A stretch of DNA of 34,387 bases from Saprospiraceae bacterium (GCA_018224445.1 JAGTVA010000208.1:1-34387), one strand, 5' to 3'. Counted from the first letter of the stretch, positions 1-8,851 are shown. Numbers and translations are program-made. The notes: generated from the letters alone by a model not told the origin.

Positions 1-525
1 AATAAAAATTGCCGTGTATTGCCACATTTGCAAGCCGAAATACTCTCCCTCGATACCAAACGGCAACAGGTTGATCCAAAAGTCGGCACCAAAAGGGAAA
101 AGCGATTCATGAGTCTCTCTGATTACAGGAATAGACTGGGGCGAATAATACCACAAACTGTCGATGCGCTCGAGATATACTCCGGGCAATTGGCGGGGAA
201 AAGGTACGTACACATGGGCGCCCGTGCTGTCCGCATATTCGCTGTTATCGGGAATTCGATCGATGGACACAAACAACCCTTTTCCGTCGTAAACCTGAAA
301 AAGTTGCTCTGCCAAAGTGATTCTATTCTCCTCCTCCATTGTCGGTGGCATGGCCTGAGCGGCTCTCGCGGGATCATAGGAATCGCGCTGGAGGTAGAAC
401 AAGTGAATGTAGGCCGTATTCCTCGGATTTTCCAAAGTTACCTCCGGAAAATCATCCTGTGACTGTGAATGAGAAACTCCCATGAACATCCAGATCGAAA
501 AAAAATAAATCAAAAACTTTTTCAT
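1..525 (-). CDS. MscS-type mechanosensitive channel, N-terminal part (cut by left edge)
   Basis: The frame is open from an ATG at 525 to the window edge, giving 175 residues with no stop. It begins with a signal peptide (MKKFLIYFFSIWMFMGVSHS) and continues with a periplasmic domain containing NPRNTAYIHLFYLQRDSYDP. This resembles the extracytoplasmic N-terminal domain found ahead of the membrane part of Bacteroidota MscS-family proteins. The last visible residues (LQMWQYTAIFI) look like the start of a first membrane helix. The channel pore and the MscS beta domain lie outside the window, so the family call rests on the N-terminal region alone. It is transcribed away from the neighbouring aminotransferase operon on the same strand, after a 142-bp gap with no clear terminator. 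Confidence 0.6.
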   Translation of the reverse strand, partial: MKKFLIYFFSIWMFMGVSHSQSQDDFPEVTLENPRNTAYIHLFYLQRDSYDPARAAQAMPPTMEEENRITLAEQLFQVYDGKGLFVSIDRIPDNSEYADSTGAHVYVPFPRQLPGVYLERIDSLWYYSPQSIPVIRETHESLFPFGADFWINLLPFGIEGEYFGLQMWQYTAIFI

Positions 526-667
526 TCGTTAAAATTTTTGCGAGCGATAGACTGAACCCAGATTATTTATGTGGGCGAAGTTACTATCTCTGTGGCAAAT
601 GGAGGAATTTTTCGGCAGATAATTGGAATAGAACAGTCTAGAGTATCCTTTATAATCCGGGGTATAT

Positions 668-1825
668 TTATAGGGCTCGGACTATCCTCTCCCCGGCGGC
701 TTTCAGCGTTTTCGGTTTTTTGGCAAAACAAAAACGGACGACTTTGTGGTCGGTTCCCCCGGTGTAAAAAACAGAGACCGGAATGGTCGCCACCCCGTAA
801 TCTACCGTCATCTTTCGGGCGAATTCTACATCGGAAATATTGCTGATGGCCCCGTAGTTAAAGAGTTGAAAATAAGTACCTCCGCAGGGAATGGGCTTAA
901 AAGGGGTGGCCTCCATATGCGCTGCAAAAAAGTCTCTTTTTTCCTGATAGAAATCACTCAGTCCGTCGTAAGTAGAGGAATTGGAGAGGTAGTCTGCAAG
1001 GCCGTACTGAAGGGGGGTGTTGACCGAAAAAACGTTGTATTGGTGTACCTTTCTGAATTCTTTCATCAGTTTTTCAGACCCGGCGGCATACCCCATTTTC
1101 CAGCCAGTATTGTGAAAAGTTTTCCCAAAGGAAAAAGTGGCCAGAGATCGCTCGTATAAATCGGAGTGACCGAGTACACTTTGATGTTTTTTTCCGTCAA
1201 ATACCAAATGTTCGTAGACCTCATCACTGAGTACAATGACATCGGTTCCTTTGAGGAGAGAATGGAGCGCATCCAGTTCCCGGGACTCCATGACCATCCC
1301 ACTGGGATTGTGCGGATTGTTGATGATGATCATACGGGTTTGGGGACCGATGAGGGTACCGAGTTTATTCCAATCGATGCGGTAATAGGGAGGTCCCAGT
1401 GAGTAGGGAACTACTCTGCCCCCGTTGACCAAAACGGCCGGAGCATAACAGTCGTAAGCGGGTTCGATTAAAATCACCTCATCCCCCGGAGATATCAGGG
1501 CAGTTATTGCGGTAAAAATAGCTTGAGTGGCCCCTGCAGTTATGGTAATTTCAGTATCCGGATTGGGCTTCCTCCCGTACAAGCTGTGAATTTTGGCTGC
1601 AATTACTTTACGCAACTCAGGCACTCCGGGCATAGGGGCGTATTGATTAAATCCCCTGTCCATGTAGTGCTTTACCAACATTTTCAAATGGGGGTCGCAA
1701 TCGAAATCGGGAAAACCCTGGGCGAGATTGATCGCCCGGTGCTCGCGGGCCAGTTCCGACATGACCGAAAAAATGGTGGTGCCCAGATGTGGCAATTTAC
1801 TGGCAGGAGATTGAAAGGACATCAT
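668..1825 (-). CDS. PLP-dependent methionine-type aminotransferase (YbdL-like)
   Basis: This 385-residue class I/II fold aminotransferase resembles the YbdL/kynurenine-aminotransferase group, which uses methionine or aromatic amino acids with 2-oxo acids. Visible landmarks are NLAQGFPDFD near residue 33, the NPHNPSG substrate/PLP loop (170-176), SDEVYEHL with Asp201 and Tyr204, and the Schiff-base lysine Lys235 in SFGKTFHNTGWKMGY. An arginine in VVRFCFAK near the C-terminus fits the carboxylate-binding residue. The length is normal. The enzyme is cytoplasmic. The gene starts 11 bp after the pterin dehydratase gene, so the two are probably cotranscribed. A second ATG lies directly after the first (MM), so the exact start is uncertain by one codon. 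Confidence 0.88.
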   Translation of the reverse strand: MMSFQSPASKLPHLGTTIFSVMSELAREHRAINLAQGFPDFDCDPHLKMLVKHYMDRGFNQYAPMPGVPELRKVIAAKIHSLYGRKPNPDTEITITAGATQAIFTAITALISPGDEVILIEPAYDCYAPAVLVNGGRVVPYSLGPPYYRIDWNKLGTLIGPQTRMIIINNPHNPSGMVMESRELDALHSLLKGTDVIVLSDEVYEHLVFDGKKHQSVLGHSDLYERSLATFSFGKTFHNTGWKMGYAAGSEKLMKEFRKVHQYNVFSVNTPLQYGLADYLSNSSTYDGLSDFYQEKRDFFAAHMEATPFKPIPCGGTYFQLFNYGAISNISDVEFARKMTVDYGVATIPVSVFYTGGTDHKVVRFCFAKKPKTLKAAGERIVRAL

Positions 1826-1836
1826 TTAAGCTTTAG

Positions 1837-2106
1837 TTAATCGAGCTTAAATGTACTGTATATTTTTGAAATGGCACCTGCCAGTGCCCTGTCTTTTTCA
1901 GTTATCTTATTGCCCTCGTCGTGGGTACTCAAAGTGATGTGAACATTGTTGTACACATTGTTCCAATCGGGATGGTGATTCATTTTTTCAGCTTCCAATG
2001 CAACAGAGGTCATAAAGGAAAATGCCTGTTTGAAATCCCTGAATTTCAGTTTGGCTGTCAGCTTGTCGTCTTTTTCTGTCCAGTTCATATTCTTGGTTTT
2101 GTGCAT
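1837..2106 (-). CDS. pterin-4a-carbinolamine dehydratase
   Basis: This 89-residue protein has the diagnostic EKMNHHPDW motif (40-48), the PCD/PhhB active-site signature with its two adjacent histidines, followed by a strand NNVHITLSTHD and a C-terminal ITEKDRALA helix. Members of the family dehydrate 4a-hydroxytetrahydropterin during recycling of the pterin cofactor of aromatic amino acid hydroxylases; some members instead act as transcription coactivators. No hydroxylase gene is in this window. The start could be Met7 (MNWTEKDDK), which matches the usual family N-terminus slightly better. It is the first gene of a two-gene unit with the aminotransferase 11 bp downstream. Confidence 0.9.
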   Translation of the reverse strand: MHKTKNMNWTEKDDKLTAKLKFRDFKQAFSFMTSVALEAEKMNHHPDWNNVYNNVHITLSTHDEGNKITEKDRALAGAISKIYSTFKLD

Positions 2107-2218
2107 TTAACAGATTAAATAACAGAAGGTTGAAACTTGAGAAAGGTAAAAATTCAATGATAAAAGGCGGCGGGGATTTAGGGGTATCGGCAGCTGATTT
2201 TTTTCAATTGAGGATAGG

Positions 2219-2944
2219 TCAGGAATCGCTGAGCTGCTTCTTCAATTCTTTGATCTCCGCATCCGTCAGGGGTCGCCATTTTCCTTTTTTCAAATCTCCC
2301 AGATGGATGTTCATAATTCGAACCCGCTTTAATCCGGTAACCTGATATCCCAGATACTCGCACATGCGACGGATCTGCCTGTTGAGTCCCTGGGTGAGTA
2401 TGATGCGAAAGGTGTGCGGATTCCGCTTTTCGACAAAACAGGGGAGGGTTACGGTATCCAGGATAGGAACACCGGCTGCCATTTTTTTTACAAAAGAGGA
2501 AGTTATTTTTTTGTCTACATTGACGATATACTCCTTCTCGTGAGCGTGGGCTGCCCGGAGTATCTTGTTGACGATGTCGCCGTCGTTGGTGAGTAGAATT
2601 AATCCCTCGGAGGGTTTGTCCAATCTTCCTATGGGAAAAATGCGTCGGGGGTGGCCGACAAAGTCGATGATGTTGTTTTTGATGGATCGGTCGGTGGTAC
2701 AAATTATTCCAGGTGGTTTGTGCAGGGCGATATAAATCAATTTCGGTTTGTCTTTTTGCCGTATAATTTTGCCGTCTACTTTCACCTCATCACTGGCAGC
2801 TACCCGGTTTCCGGTGCGCGCTATTTCACCGTTGAGCAGGACCCTGCCCTCGTCGATGAGTTTATCTGCCTGCCTGCGCGAACACATACCTGTTTCGCTG
2901 ATGAATTTATTGAGACTGATCGTTTTCGGTGTATCTGAATTCAT
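2219..2944 (-). CDS. rluF: 23S rRNA pseudouridine synthase RluF
   Basis: This 241-residue protein has an N-terminal S4 RNA-binding domain (about 9-60, with SETGMCSRRQADKLIDEGRV) and an RsuA/RluB/E/F-type catalytic domain. The catalytic aspartate is Asp109 in GRLDKPSEGLILLTND. HEKEYIV and LNRQIRRMCEYLGY are the later conserved motifs. RluF modifies U2604 (and U2605) of 23S rRNA and also tRNA-Tyr in E. coli. The assignment to RluF, not RluB/RluE, rests on overall resemblance. A match to the Bacteroidota promoter element sits 22 bp before the ATG, implying a short leader. Confidence 0.83.
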   Translation of the reverse strand: MNSDTPKTISLNKFISETGMCSRRQADKLIDEGRVLLNGEIARTGNRVAASDEVKVDGKIIRQKDKPKLIYIALHKPPGIICTTDRSIKNNIIDFVGHPRRIFPIGRLDKPSEGLILLTNDGDIVNKILRAAHAHEKEYIVNVDKKITSSFVKKMAAGVPILDTVTLPCFVEKRNPHTFRIILTQGLNRQIRRMCEYLGYQVTGLKRVRIMNIHLGDLKKGKWRPLTDAEIKELKKQLSDS

Positions 2945-2965
2945 GGCTCGTCCTTAATCGTGTGG

Positions 2966-2973
2966 CAAAAATA
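2966..2973 (-). promoter_or_regulatory. TAnnTTTG-type -7 element before rluF
   Basis: The minus strand reads TATTTTTG, an exact match to the Bacteroidota -7 consensus TAnnTTTG, 22 nt upstream of the rluF ATG. No clear -33 TTG is visible at the expected distance. The predicted leader is about 15 nt. Confidence 0.45.
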
Positions 2974-3038
2974 ACAACTTTTGTCGGGAGAAACGAAAGT
3001 GAAGAGGATCGGAATTGTGCCTATGGGAGAACTTCGAT

Positions 3039-3773
3039 TTAAAACTGCCAGATGGCACCAATAGCTGCGAAGTGAAGGAGGGTAAAGTTGTACACTTCAT
3101 CTACGTCGGCTCCGCCCTCCAAAAACCGATACCCAGCTTTGACGTGGAATCCGTCGATTATGGCGTATTTGCCTCCCAAAAAGAAATCGAAGGCGCGCCC
3201 GGGACCCCCTGCCAATCCATCTCCCTCGAGCAGGATGCCCCAGGTCTCCGCATTATAGGCCAGGTGGATATTGACAAGCGGCACAAAACCCAGGTCTGTC
3301 TTTCGGTCTCTAATGGTGCCGGTAGTAAGTCTGACCATTGCATCCCTAATCTTTGCAGTGACTCCCAGTCCCAGGATCCAATTTTCTGAATGGATGAGCT
3401 CCCTTCTGTAAGTCAGCCTGTAACTGTTGAACTTGTAAAAGCCGAATATTTTATCCTCCTTCTTGAAAAGGGTTTGTTGAAACTGAATGTCGAAAGGAGG
3501 ATTTCCCTCGTAATCGATGTTGAGGGGAGCGTACAAAAAAGAGAGGTGGTTTCGGAGTCCGAAGGTGTAATTCACCCGCAATCTGACAGGTACAATGGAG
3601 TTGCTTTTTTCAAAATCATCTGTAAAACTAAAGGAAGTGCCGGTCTCATTAGGTATTCGCACGTCGTTGTACGACTGAAAAGTCAGACCCGTTTCCAAAT
3701 CAATGCCCCATTGAGCCCAACCGGAAGAAAGGGAAAAGATAAAAACCACAAAGATGAATATCAGTTTTCTCAT
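3039..3773 (-). CDS. outer-membrane beta-barrel protein, function unknown
   Basis: This is a 244-residue protein starting at MRKLIFIF. A 19-codon longer frame exists (ATG at 3830), but the start at 3773 places a standard signal peptide (MRKLIFIFVVFIFSLSSGWA, then Q) at the N-terminus. The mature part is a run of amphipathic strands with alternating aromatic residues and Gly turns, such as YTFGLRNHLSFLYAPLNI and WGILLEGDGLAGG, and it ends in ...GAIWQF. A terminal Phe is typical of BAM-inserted outer-membrane barrels. I do not recognise a specific family. It stands alone between rluF and the porP terminator, on the same strand as both. Confidence 0.7.
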   Translation of the reverse strand: MRKLIFIFVVFIFSLSSGWAQWGIDLETGLTFQSYNDVRIPNETGTSFSFTDDFEKSNSIVPVRLRVNYTFGLRNHLSFLYAPLNIDYEGNPPFDIQFQQTLFKKEDKIFGFYKFNSYRLTYRRELIHSENWILGLGVTAKIRDAMVRLTTGTIRDRKTDLGFVPLVNIHLAYNAETWGILLEGDGLAGGPGRAFDFFLGGKYAIIDGFHVKAGYRFLEGGADVDEVYNFTLLHFAAIGAIWQF

Positions 3774-3937
3774 TGAAGTGATTAGATATGAAAAACAAAA
3801 CAGTCCTCGGCGATAAATGTTTGTGTGCACAGGAATTGGCAGTGAGCAGACTGTTTCATAACGCCTTAATGCAAGAGGTATTTTATTTGGGCAAGCACTT
3901 GCAGATTTGAGGATACTCTAGTGGTGCAGGCCAAATG

Positions 3938-3977
3938 AAAAAGCCCGCAAAACGAATATTCATTTTGCGGGCTTTTT
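3938..3977 (-). terminator. rho-independent terminator of the porP gene
   Basis: A perfect 15-bp stem pairs AAAAAGCCCGCAAAA (3938-3952) with TTTTGCGGGCTTTTT (3963-3977) around a 10-nt loop. The A/T ends give a U-tract on either strand. It lies 21 nt past the porP stop codon, so it mainly serves that minus-strand gene. It is the strongest terminator in the window. Confidence 0.88.
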
Positions 3978-3998
3978 ACTTATTTTTTTTATAGAAAA

Positions 3999-5093
3999 TT
4001 ACCATCTCGGACAGTAGACGCCTCTCACTTCTTTACCACAGATGTAATAGATAAAGGAAAATTCAAAGGCACCGTTTCCGTTGGTCGCTCTTCTCAGGTC
4101 ACTGACATTGATGTCGTAGCTGAATCCGAGTCCAAAGTATTCAAAATCAAATCGCGAGGTAAGAATGATGGCATCTGCTCCCACCTTAATATCTTCTTCA
4201 ACTACTGCGGGTTCTACAGAGGTGTTGATTCCCCAGGTGTAGTTGTTGACCAGTCTCACCCAGGCACCTATCTGGAAAGATTGGCGATCCATGCGCGACC
4301 CCAAATCAAAACGTGCACTCAACCCACCGTTAAATTGAAAGGAAGGCCCTTGAAACATGGCCACCACATTGGGCACCAGTGCAAAATCATGTCCCATAGG
4401 TACTTCACCACCTCCGTGCAGGGTGTATTTGGTGTAGAGTTCTATGTCGTTGTCGCCAAAAAAGGATTGATTGGGCCGGTTGACGTGGTGAGCAGCAGCG
4501 CCAAAATACATACTGCGTCCGTTGTTCCAGGTACTAAACCACAACAACCCCAGACTCACGTCCCCGAAAAAGAAATTTTCCCGGTCAAAAGTTTCCTGAG
4601 GATCGGCATTCGGGTCAAAACCACCCTGCCCATCGTGCTGGGTTCCCCAACGCAGTCTGCTAAAGTCCAGATCTCTCTGAGCTACGCCGAAATCGGCTCC
4701 TGCAACCAAGTAACTGGACTTGCTTCGATCGCCTCCCATATATTTACTGAAGGAGCCCGAAAGTCGCCCTTGAGTAGTACTGAAATTGGATTCTCCCGCT
4801 TTATCGCCCCACAGAGAGGCACCTACGCCGAAGTAATCGTCTCTTCCCACCGGAATTTTGTGATCGTAACTCAACGAATAGGTAGAATACGCATTGCCCC
4901 TGAGTACACTCGACCACTGATTTCTGTAGTTAACCACAAATCGGTGATTGCATTGCATCACCCCTGTCATCGCGGGATTCAAATTCAAAGGGGACATATA
5001 AAATTGAGAAAAGTGAATATCCTGTGATTTCGCTTCCTCTCCGTAACTGCCCAGGAAAAACAGCATCGCTAATAGGTAGTAAAATTTTCTCAT
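3999..5093 (-). CDS. PorP/SprF family type IX secretion-associated outer-membrane protein
   Basis: This 364-residue protein has a signal peptide ending near EEAKSQ and then the family hallmark DIHFSQFYMSPLNLNPAMTG. Further conserved segments include NYRNQWSSV and SLSYDHKIPVGRDDYFGVG. The rest alternates in beta-strand fashion, consistent with a 14-strand outer-membrane barrel. PorP/SprF proteins work with the T9SS: SprF is needed for surface delivery of the adhesin SprB in Flavobacterium, and PorP is needed for secretion in Porphyromonas. Bacteroidota often carry many paralogs, each next to a specific cargo. The next gene upstream (7662-5467) is a T9SS cargo, but 373 bp separates them, so pairing is only possible. 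A strong terminator follows. Confidence 0.9.
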   Translation of the reverse strand: MRKFYYLLAMLFFLGSYGEEAKSQDIHFSQFYMSPLNLNPAMTGVMQCNHRFVVNYRNQWSSVLRGNAYSTYSLSYDHKIPVGRDDYFGVGASLWGDKAGESNFSTTQGRLSGSFSKYMGGDRSKSSYLVAGADFGVAQRDLDFSRLRWGTQHDGQGGFDPNADPQETFDRENFFFGDVSLGLLWFSTWNNGRSMYFGAAAHHVNRPNQSFFGDNDIELYTKYTLHGGGEVPMGHDFALVPNVVAMFQGPSFQFNGGLSARFDLGSRMDRQSFQIGAWVRLVNNYTWGINTSVEPAVVEEDIKVGADAIILTSRFDFEYFGLGFSYDINVSDLRRATNGNGAFEFSFIYYICGKEVRGVYCPRW

Positions 5094-5466
5094 GCTAAGT
5101 TTGTAATGTTTCTATTGTTAAATTAGATCGATAAAGGTATATATAATTTTTTGAAAAATTCAGTAATTGGGGTCTCCTTTAACATATTTAAAAATCAAAT
5201 ATAAGAGTTTATTTTAATATTAAGTATCCCCGACTGCATTTTTGCATTTATATATTATAGAGTCCTGCCGTGGCAAAAACGTTGGATGGAGAGTGAAATT
5301 AATTCCTTTTTTAACATTTAGGTGGTTGAAATTTTTTTGAACGCCGGGTGAAAGATAGTTAATTTAGGCCGAATTACCTGCCAGTAATTTATGGCAAACA
5401 CTTCATTCCATTCATTGATAGGGTCAAAAATCTCTCCTATATGATTTGTCGAAAAATTAATTGAGG
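5094..5466. other. 373-bp AT-rich gap upstream of porP
   Basis: No gene is supported here; the longest ATG frames I checked are under 20 codons. The gap contains the candidate porP promoter (5196-5203). No hairpin terminator for the upstream C25-like gene was found in it. Confidence 0.6.
5196..5203 (-). promoter_or_regulatory. TAnnTTTG-type -7 element before porP
   Basis: The minus strand reads TATATTTG, an exact consensus match about 100 nt upstream of the porP ATG. The -33 region is only AT-rich, without a clear TTG. The leader would be about 95 nt, longer than at most other genes here. Confidence 0.4.
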
Positions 5467-7662
5467 TTAGGGAGAGCTGCCTTTAATCAAAGTTCGTACA
5501 CCCATGCCTTCATCTGTTTTTACAGTCAAGAAATAAACGCCCGGTGAAAGGTTTCCTGGAACTTCCACCACGAGTTGCTTTTGACTCGTCTTTGGAAAGA
5601 GGTGAAGAATTGTTCTTCCGAGGACATCCGACAGTATGGCCTCCTTAATTTCTTGTTCGCTCCCTCCTTCAATATTGAATTCACTACTGAAGGGAATGGG
5701 AAAAACCGAAAATTTAAAGGCCGACTCCTCGTGAACCGAAGATATAATAACACTCACCTCCATTTCTATGGTGTCGGAAAAACACTCGTTGACGGCTATG
5801 AGTGAAACTGTAAAAGTCCCGGTCTCCCGGTAAGTATGAATGGGTGATTCTTGGGTGGAGGAATTACCGTCGCCAAAATCCCAGAAAAATTGATCCGCCT
5901 TTTCTGACCAATTTTCAAAGTACACCGTACCCTCTTCGATCTCTACCGTAAAATCAGCAAGGGAGTGATTGTCGATTGAACTCAAAATGCTTTCCACCGT
6001 GCCCTGAGCCAGATGGTAAAAACTCCCCCCACTTGATTCCACCAATTTCACTTCCCGGATCATATATTGATATACTGAATCGACCCTGAGGCAGGGATCG
6101 CAATAGGATTTTTCAGTAATCGGTTCCTCATTTATCAAAGTATACAGTTGACTCCCACTGCTTTTTTTGTAGAGGTAAAAGGGGCGGAGATCGGCTCCAT
6201 CGTAGTCCCAGCTCAACTCAATGCAGTCCTCTTTTTCAGTCAGAGATAGATCGGCAACTGCTCCAATCGGGTACATATTCAGCGTTGGGTCTCCCATCAG
6301 AGCGAGGTTGGTCGACCGCGCAAAATTGCTAAAGTATACCCCTGTAAAGGCATTCTGGGTTTTTCTCACACTAAAGCCGACACTTTCACCCATGCCCATG
6401 GAGTGGAAAACAAAAGCCGGTCTCCCAGCCCATACATTGGTCAATACCGTACCCGAAGCCAATGCACCCCTGAGCAGATTGTTGGAATTGTCCCAATCTC
6501 CAAAATAGCTTCCGAACAACATGGTAAAAATGGTTTGAAGGGAATCGGAAGCGAGCTGATTGACATTTATAATGCCGCTTGCATGGGTATAACTACCGGG
6601 GCCACAACCGTAGGACCACAGCCAGGGTTCGTTGGTAAGCGCGGCGCGGTAATTTCCGTATTCCACCGCATCGGGACCCAACAGATTGCCAAAGTTTTTT
6701 AAACCGCTTTGCCCGAAGCCCTCGGGAAAGTTTCCGAAATTGTTTTGAACGATTCCGCGCATCTGGGTGGGAATTTCACCTCGGCGATAGGAAATGTTCT
6801 TTCTGAGGTATTGCAGCGTCAGCTCGGCCTCCGGTGCATCAAAAGCCGGCAATCTCGACATGTCTACCCTTCCGACCTCCAGTTCGAGTTGAGAGAAAAC
6901 GACGTTTTGATCAAATTTCCCGTCTCCCGGTAGATTGTGATTTTCAGGTCGATCAGCCACCGCAATGTTCACATAACTATCGGTCCAGTTTCCCGTCATA
7001 TCACCGTAATAAGTATCTGCCGGCCAGGCCCCGCGGTGGTCCGGAACATGCCCATCCGGGGCCATGTCTCCACTGTAGGGTACGGGGATATTTCCCAGCA
7101 GCAACACCGATCTCAAATCAGTGTGTAGACCGTAGTGATTGACAATGTGATCTTTCACCTCCCCCACTCCATCGGATTCATTCACTTCAATGACATCTAC
7201 AACCCAACCTGATTTATTTACCTCCAGGCAGTAATCCATTAAGTCTGGCTTTATTTCCTCTGCCAGAGATTCTACGACCAGTATGAGCAATCTGCCTTGG
7301 TAATGCCTCGGAGCCTTTTCTATTCCGGTTGCTATAAATCCGGTTCCCACTTCGTCATTAATGAATCGCGTTACTCTGTACTCATAAATTTTTTCCGTCT
7401 CTACCGTTGAATCCAAAAAGTGAGTGCTGTCTCCGGGAAGCAGTGCCAAAGCAGAGAAGGGGCCCGAGTAATTTTCTCTCCTCGCCACCTGGTAATAAGT
7501 GGCCTCAAACCAATTGTCCCAACTCAATTTAATAGAAGGCGTTTCTCTGTCGATCTCCACTTCAATAATTACGGTCGCCATAGAGTCGTGGATTTGGGCC
7601 TCCAGGGGCATCATAAACATTAAAGCTACCGGAAGTAATAGCATCAAATAAACAGCTCTCAT
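5467..7662 (-). CDS. secreted gingipain-like (C25 fold) protein with T9SS sorting domain, probably inactive as a protease
   Basis: The 731 residues run as follows: signal peptide (1-22), FN3-like domain (about 28-112), caspase-like C25 domain (about 122-466), a linker with Cys pairs, PKD domain (about 568-640, with FFWDFGDGNSS), and a type A T9SS C-terminal domain (about 650-731, FPIPFSS...GVYFLTVKTD). The C25 assignment follows from RLLILVVESLAEEIKP, SVLLLGNIPVP, ADTYYGDMTG, EVGRVDM and LMGDPTLNMYP. At the place where gingipains have the catalytic His-Gly the sequence is YGCGPGS (Cys353). Where they have the catalytic Cys (ACVNGDF in RgpB) it is GSYFGDW (Ser385). Both catalytic residues thus appear replaced, suggesting a binding or structural role. 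A consensus promoter lies upstream. Confidence 0.75.
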   Translation of the reverse strand: MRAVYLMLLLPVALMFMMPLEAQIHDSMATVIIEVEIDRETPSIKLSWDNWFEATYYQVARRENYSGPFSALALLPGDSTHFLDSTVETEKIYEYRVTRFINDEVGTGFIATGIEKAPRHYQGRLLILVVESLAEEIKPDLMDYCLEVNKSGWVVDVIEVNESDGVGEVKDHIVNHYGLHTDLRSVLLLGNIPVPYSGDMAPDGHVPDHRGAWPADTYYGDMTGNWTDSYVNIAVADRPENHNLPGDGKFDQNVVFSQLELEVGRVDMSRLPAFDAPEAELTLQYLRKNISYRRGEIPTQMRGIVQNNFGNFPEGFGQSGLKNFGNLLGPDAVEYGNYRAALTNEPWLWSYGCGPGSYTHASGIINVNQLASDSLQTIFTMLFGSYFGDWDNSNNLLRGALASGTVLTNVWAGRPAFVFHSMGMGESVGFSVRKTQNAFTGVYFSNFARSTNLALMGDPTLNMYPIGAVADLSLTEKEDCIELSWDYDGADLRPFYLYKKSSGSQLYTLINEEPITEKSYCDPCLRVDSVYQYMIREVKLVESSGGSFYHLAQGTVESILSSIDNHSLADFTVEIEEGTVYFENWSEKADQFFWDFGDGNSSTQESPIHTYRETGTFTVSLIAVNECFSDTIEMEVSVIISSVHEESAFKFSVFPIPFSSEFNIEGGSEQEIKEAILSDVLGRTILHLFPKTSQKQLVVEVPGNLSPGVYFLTVKTDEGMGVRTLIKGSSP

Positions 7663-7711
7663 CTTTTTTCGTTATTTATTAGACAAAACCCCATCGGACT
7701 CATGGCTTGGC

Positions 7712-7744
7712 CAAAGATAAGGGTAAAAAAGTAAACTCTGCCAA
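7712..7744 (-). promoter_or_regulatory. promoter of the C25-like gene
   Basis: The minus strand has TATCTTTG (7719-7712), an exact -7 consensus, and a TTG (7744-7742) 22 nt further upstream, an acceptable -33 spacing for Bacteroidota. The element lies 50 nt before the ATG at 7662, within the 163-bp region shared with the divergent GSCFA gene. Confidence 0.55.
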
Positions 7745-7800
7745 TTTGCTCATTATATACTTTTTTTAAGACTCAGTTTATAAAAAATTCAAAACCTGCT

Positions 7801-7808
7801 TACCTTTA
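7801..7808 (+). promoter_or_regulatory. weak -7-like element before the GSCFA gene
   Basis: TACCTTTA matches TAnnTTTG at all but the last base and sits 18 nt before the TTG start codon, the same spacing seen for stronger matches in this window. The -33 region is poor. Confidence 0.3.
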
Positions 7809-7825
7809 GAAAAAATCTGTTTGTT

Positions 7826-8851
7826 TTGAAGTGGAAAACCAGTGTCGATCCGGAGCCTTTGCCCGAAAAAATAAGTACCGACAGTAAAATATCTGCCATT
7901 GGATCCTGTTTTGCAGAGCATCTGAGTAACTTTTTGACGAGTAGAAAATTCGATCTTACTTCAAATCCATCCGGCATTATTTACAACCCCCATTCGATTG
8001 CAGAACTCCTTCACGACCTGTGTGATAAAAACCCCATCGATGAAAAGGAGTTGTTTTTACACCGGGGATTGTGGCATCATTTCCAATTCCACGGAAAATT
8101 TTCTAACAGGGATAAAAATGCAGCTCTTCAAAAGATGAACCAAAGCCTTCAAATGGCCGCGGATCAATTGATTACTTCTGACTTTCTCATACTTACCCTG
8201 GGGACCTCTTTTGTATTCAGAGAAAAACCGGGGGGAAGTTTGGTGTCCAACTGCCACAAAATGCCAGGGGAGGAGTTCAACAGAGAATGGTTGAGCCCTT
8301 CAAAAATTCACAAAGACTTGTCTGCGGCACTGACCAGGTTGCTGAAGATCCGCCCTGAGTTAAAAATTATATTCACCGTCAGTCCCGTCCGCCATATTCG
8401 CGATGGCATGGTAGCAAACAACCGAAGTAAGTCAGCCCTTCACCTTGCGGTTCACTATTTGCAGGCCTCCATGCCGGACTCGGTTTTTTACTTCCCATCC
8501 TATGAAATTATTTTGGACGAGCTCCGGGATTACCGATTTTACAAAGAGGATCTCATTCATCCCAGCGATCAGGCTATTCAATACGTACTTTCAAAATTTG
8601 CCAATGCAGCCCTGAGTGATGAGGCAAAGGTGTTTTGCAGTCGAATGGAAGGTGTTTTAAGGGCAATGGATCACAGACTTCTCCAGCCGGGAACCTCTGA
8701 TCACATGGCTTTTATAAAAATGCAATTAAAGAATATTGAAGACCTTCATAAAAGCTATCCCAGATGCAATTTTCAAAGGGAATTCAACCATTTCCAAAAT
8801 CAACTAAAGGAACATTTTGATATCGGAGGAGATGGAGGGGAAAGTGTTTGA
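7826..8851 (+). CDS. GSCFA-domain (SGNH-hydrolase-like) protein
   Basis: This 341-residue protein has the name-giving motif IGSCFAEHLS (from residue 25), then TSNPSGIIYNPHSI, a TLGTSFVF block, FTVSPVRHIRDGM and a C-terminal EDLIHPSDQAIQYV. The Ser of GSCF and the Asp/His of DLIHP fit the SGNH hydrolase layout. The biological substrate of GSCFA proteins is not established. Translation starts at TTG (7826): no ATG or GTG lies in frame between it and the upstream stop at 7781, and LKWKTSVDP matches the usual N-terminus of the family. No signal peptide is present, so it is probably cytoplasmic. It is transcribed divergently from the C25-like gene. Confidence 0.87.
   Translation: MKWKTSVDPEPLPEKISTDSKISAIGSCFAEHLSNFLTSRKFDLTSNPSGIIYNPHSIAELLHDLCDKNPIDEKELFLHRGLWHHFQFHGKFSNRDKNAALQKMNQSLQMAADQLITSDFLILTLGTSFVFREKPGGSLVSNCHKMPGEEFNREWLSPSKIHKDLSAALTRLLKIRPELKIIFTVSPVRHIRDGMVANNRSKSALHLAVHYLQASMPDSVFYFPSYEIILDELRDYRFYKEDLIHPSDQAIQYVLSKFANAALSDEAKVFCSRMEGVLRAMDHRLLQPGTSDHMAFIKMQLKNIEDLHKSYPRCNFQREFNHFQNQLKEHFDIGGDGGESV

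Noticed and set aside
4281-5027. 248-codon open frame on the plus strand
   Set aside because: It lies wholly opposite the well-supported PorP/SprF gene and its translation shows no domain or signal; it is a shadow frame.
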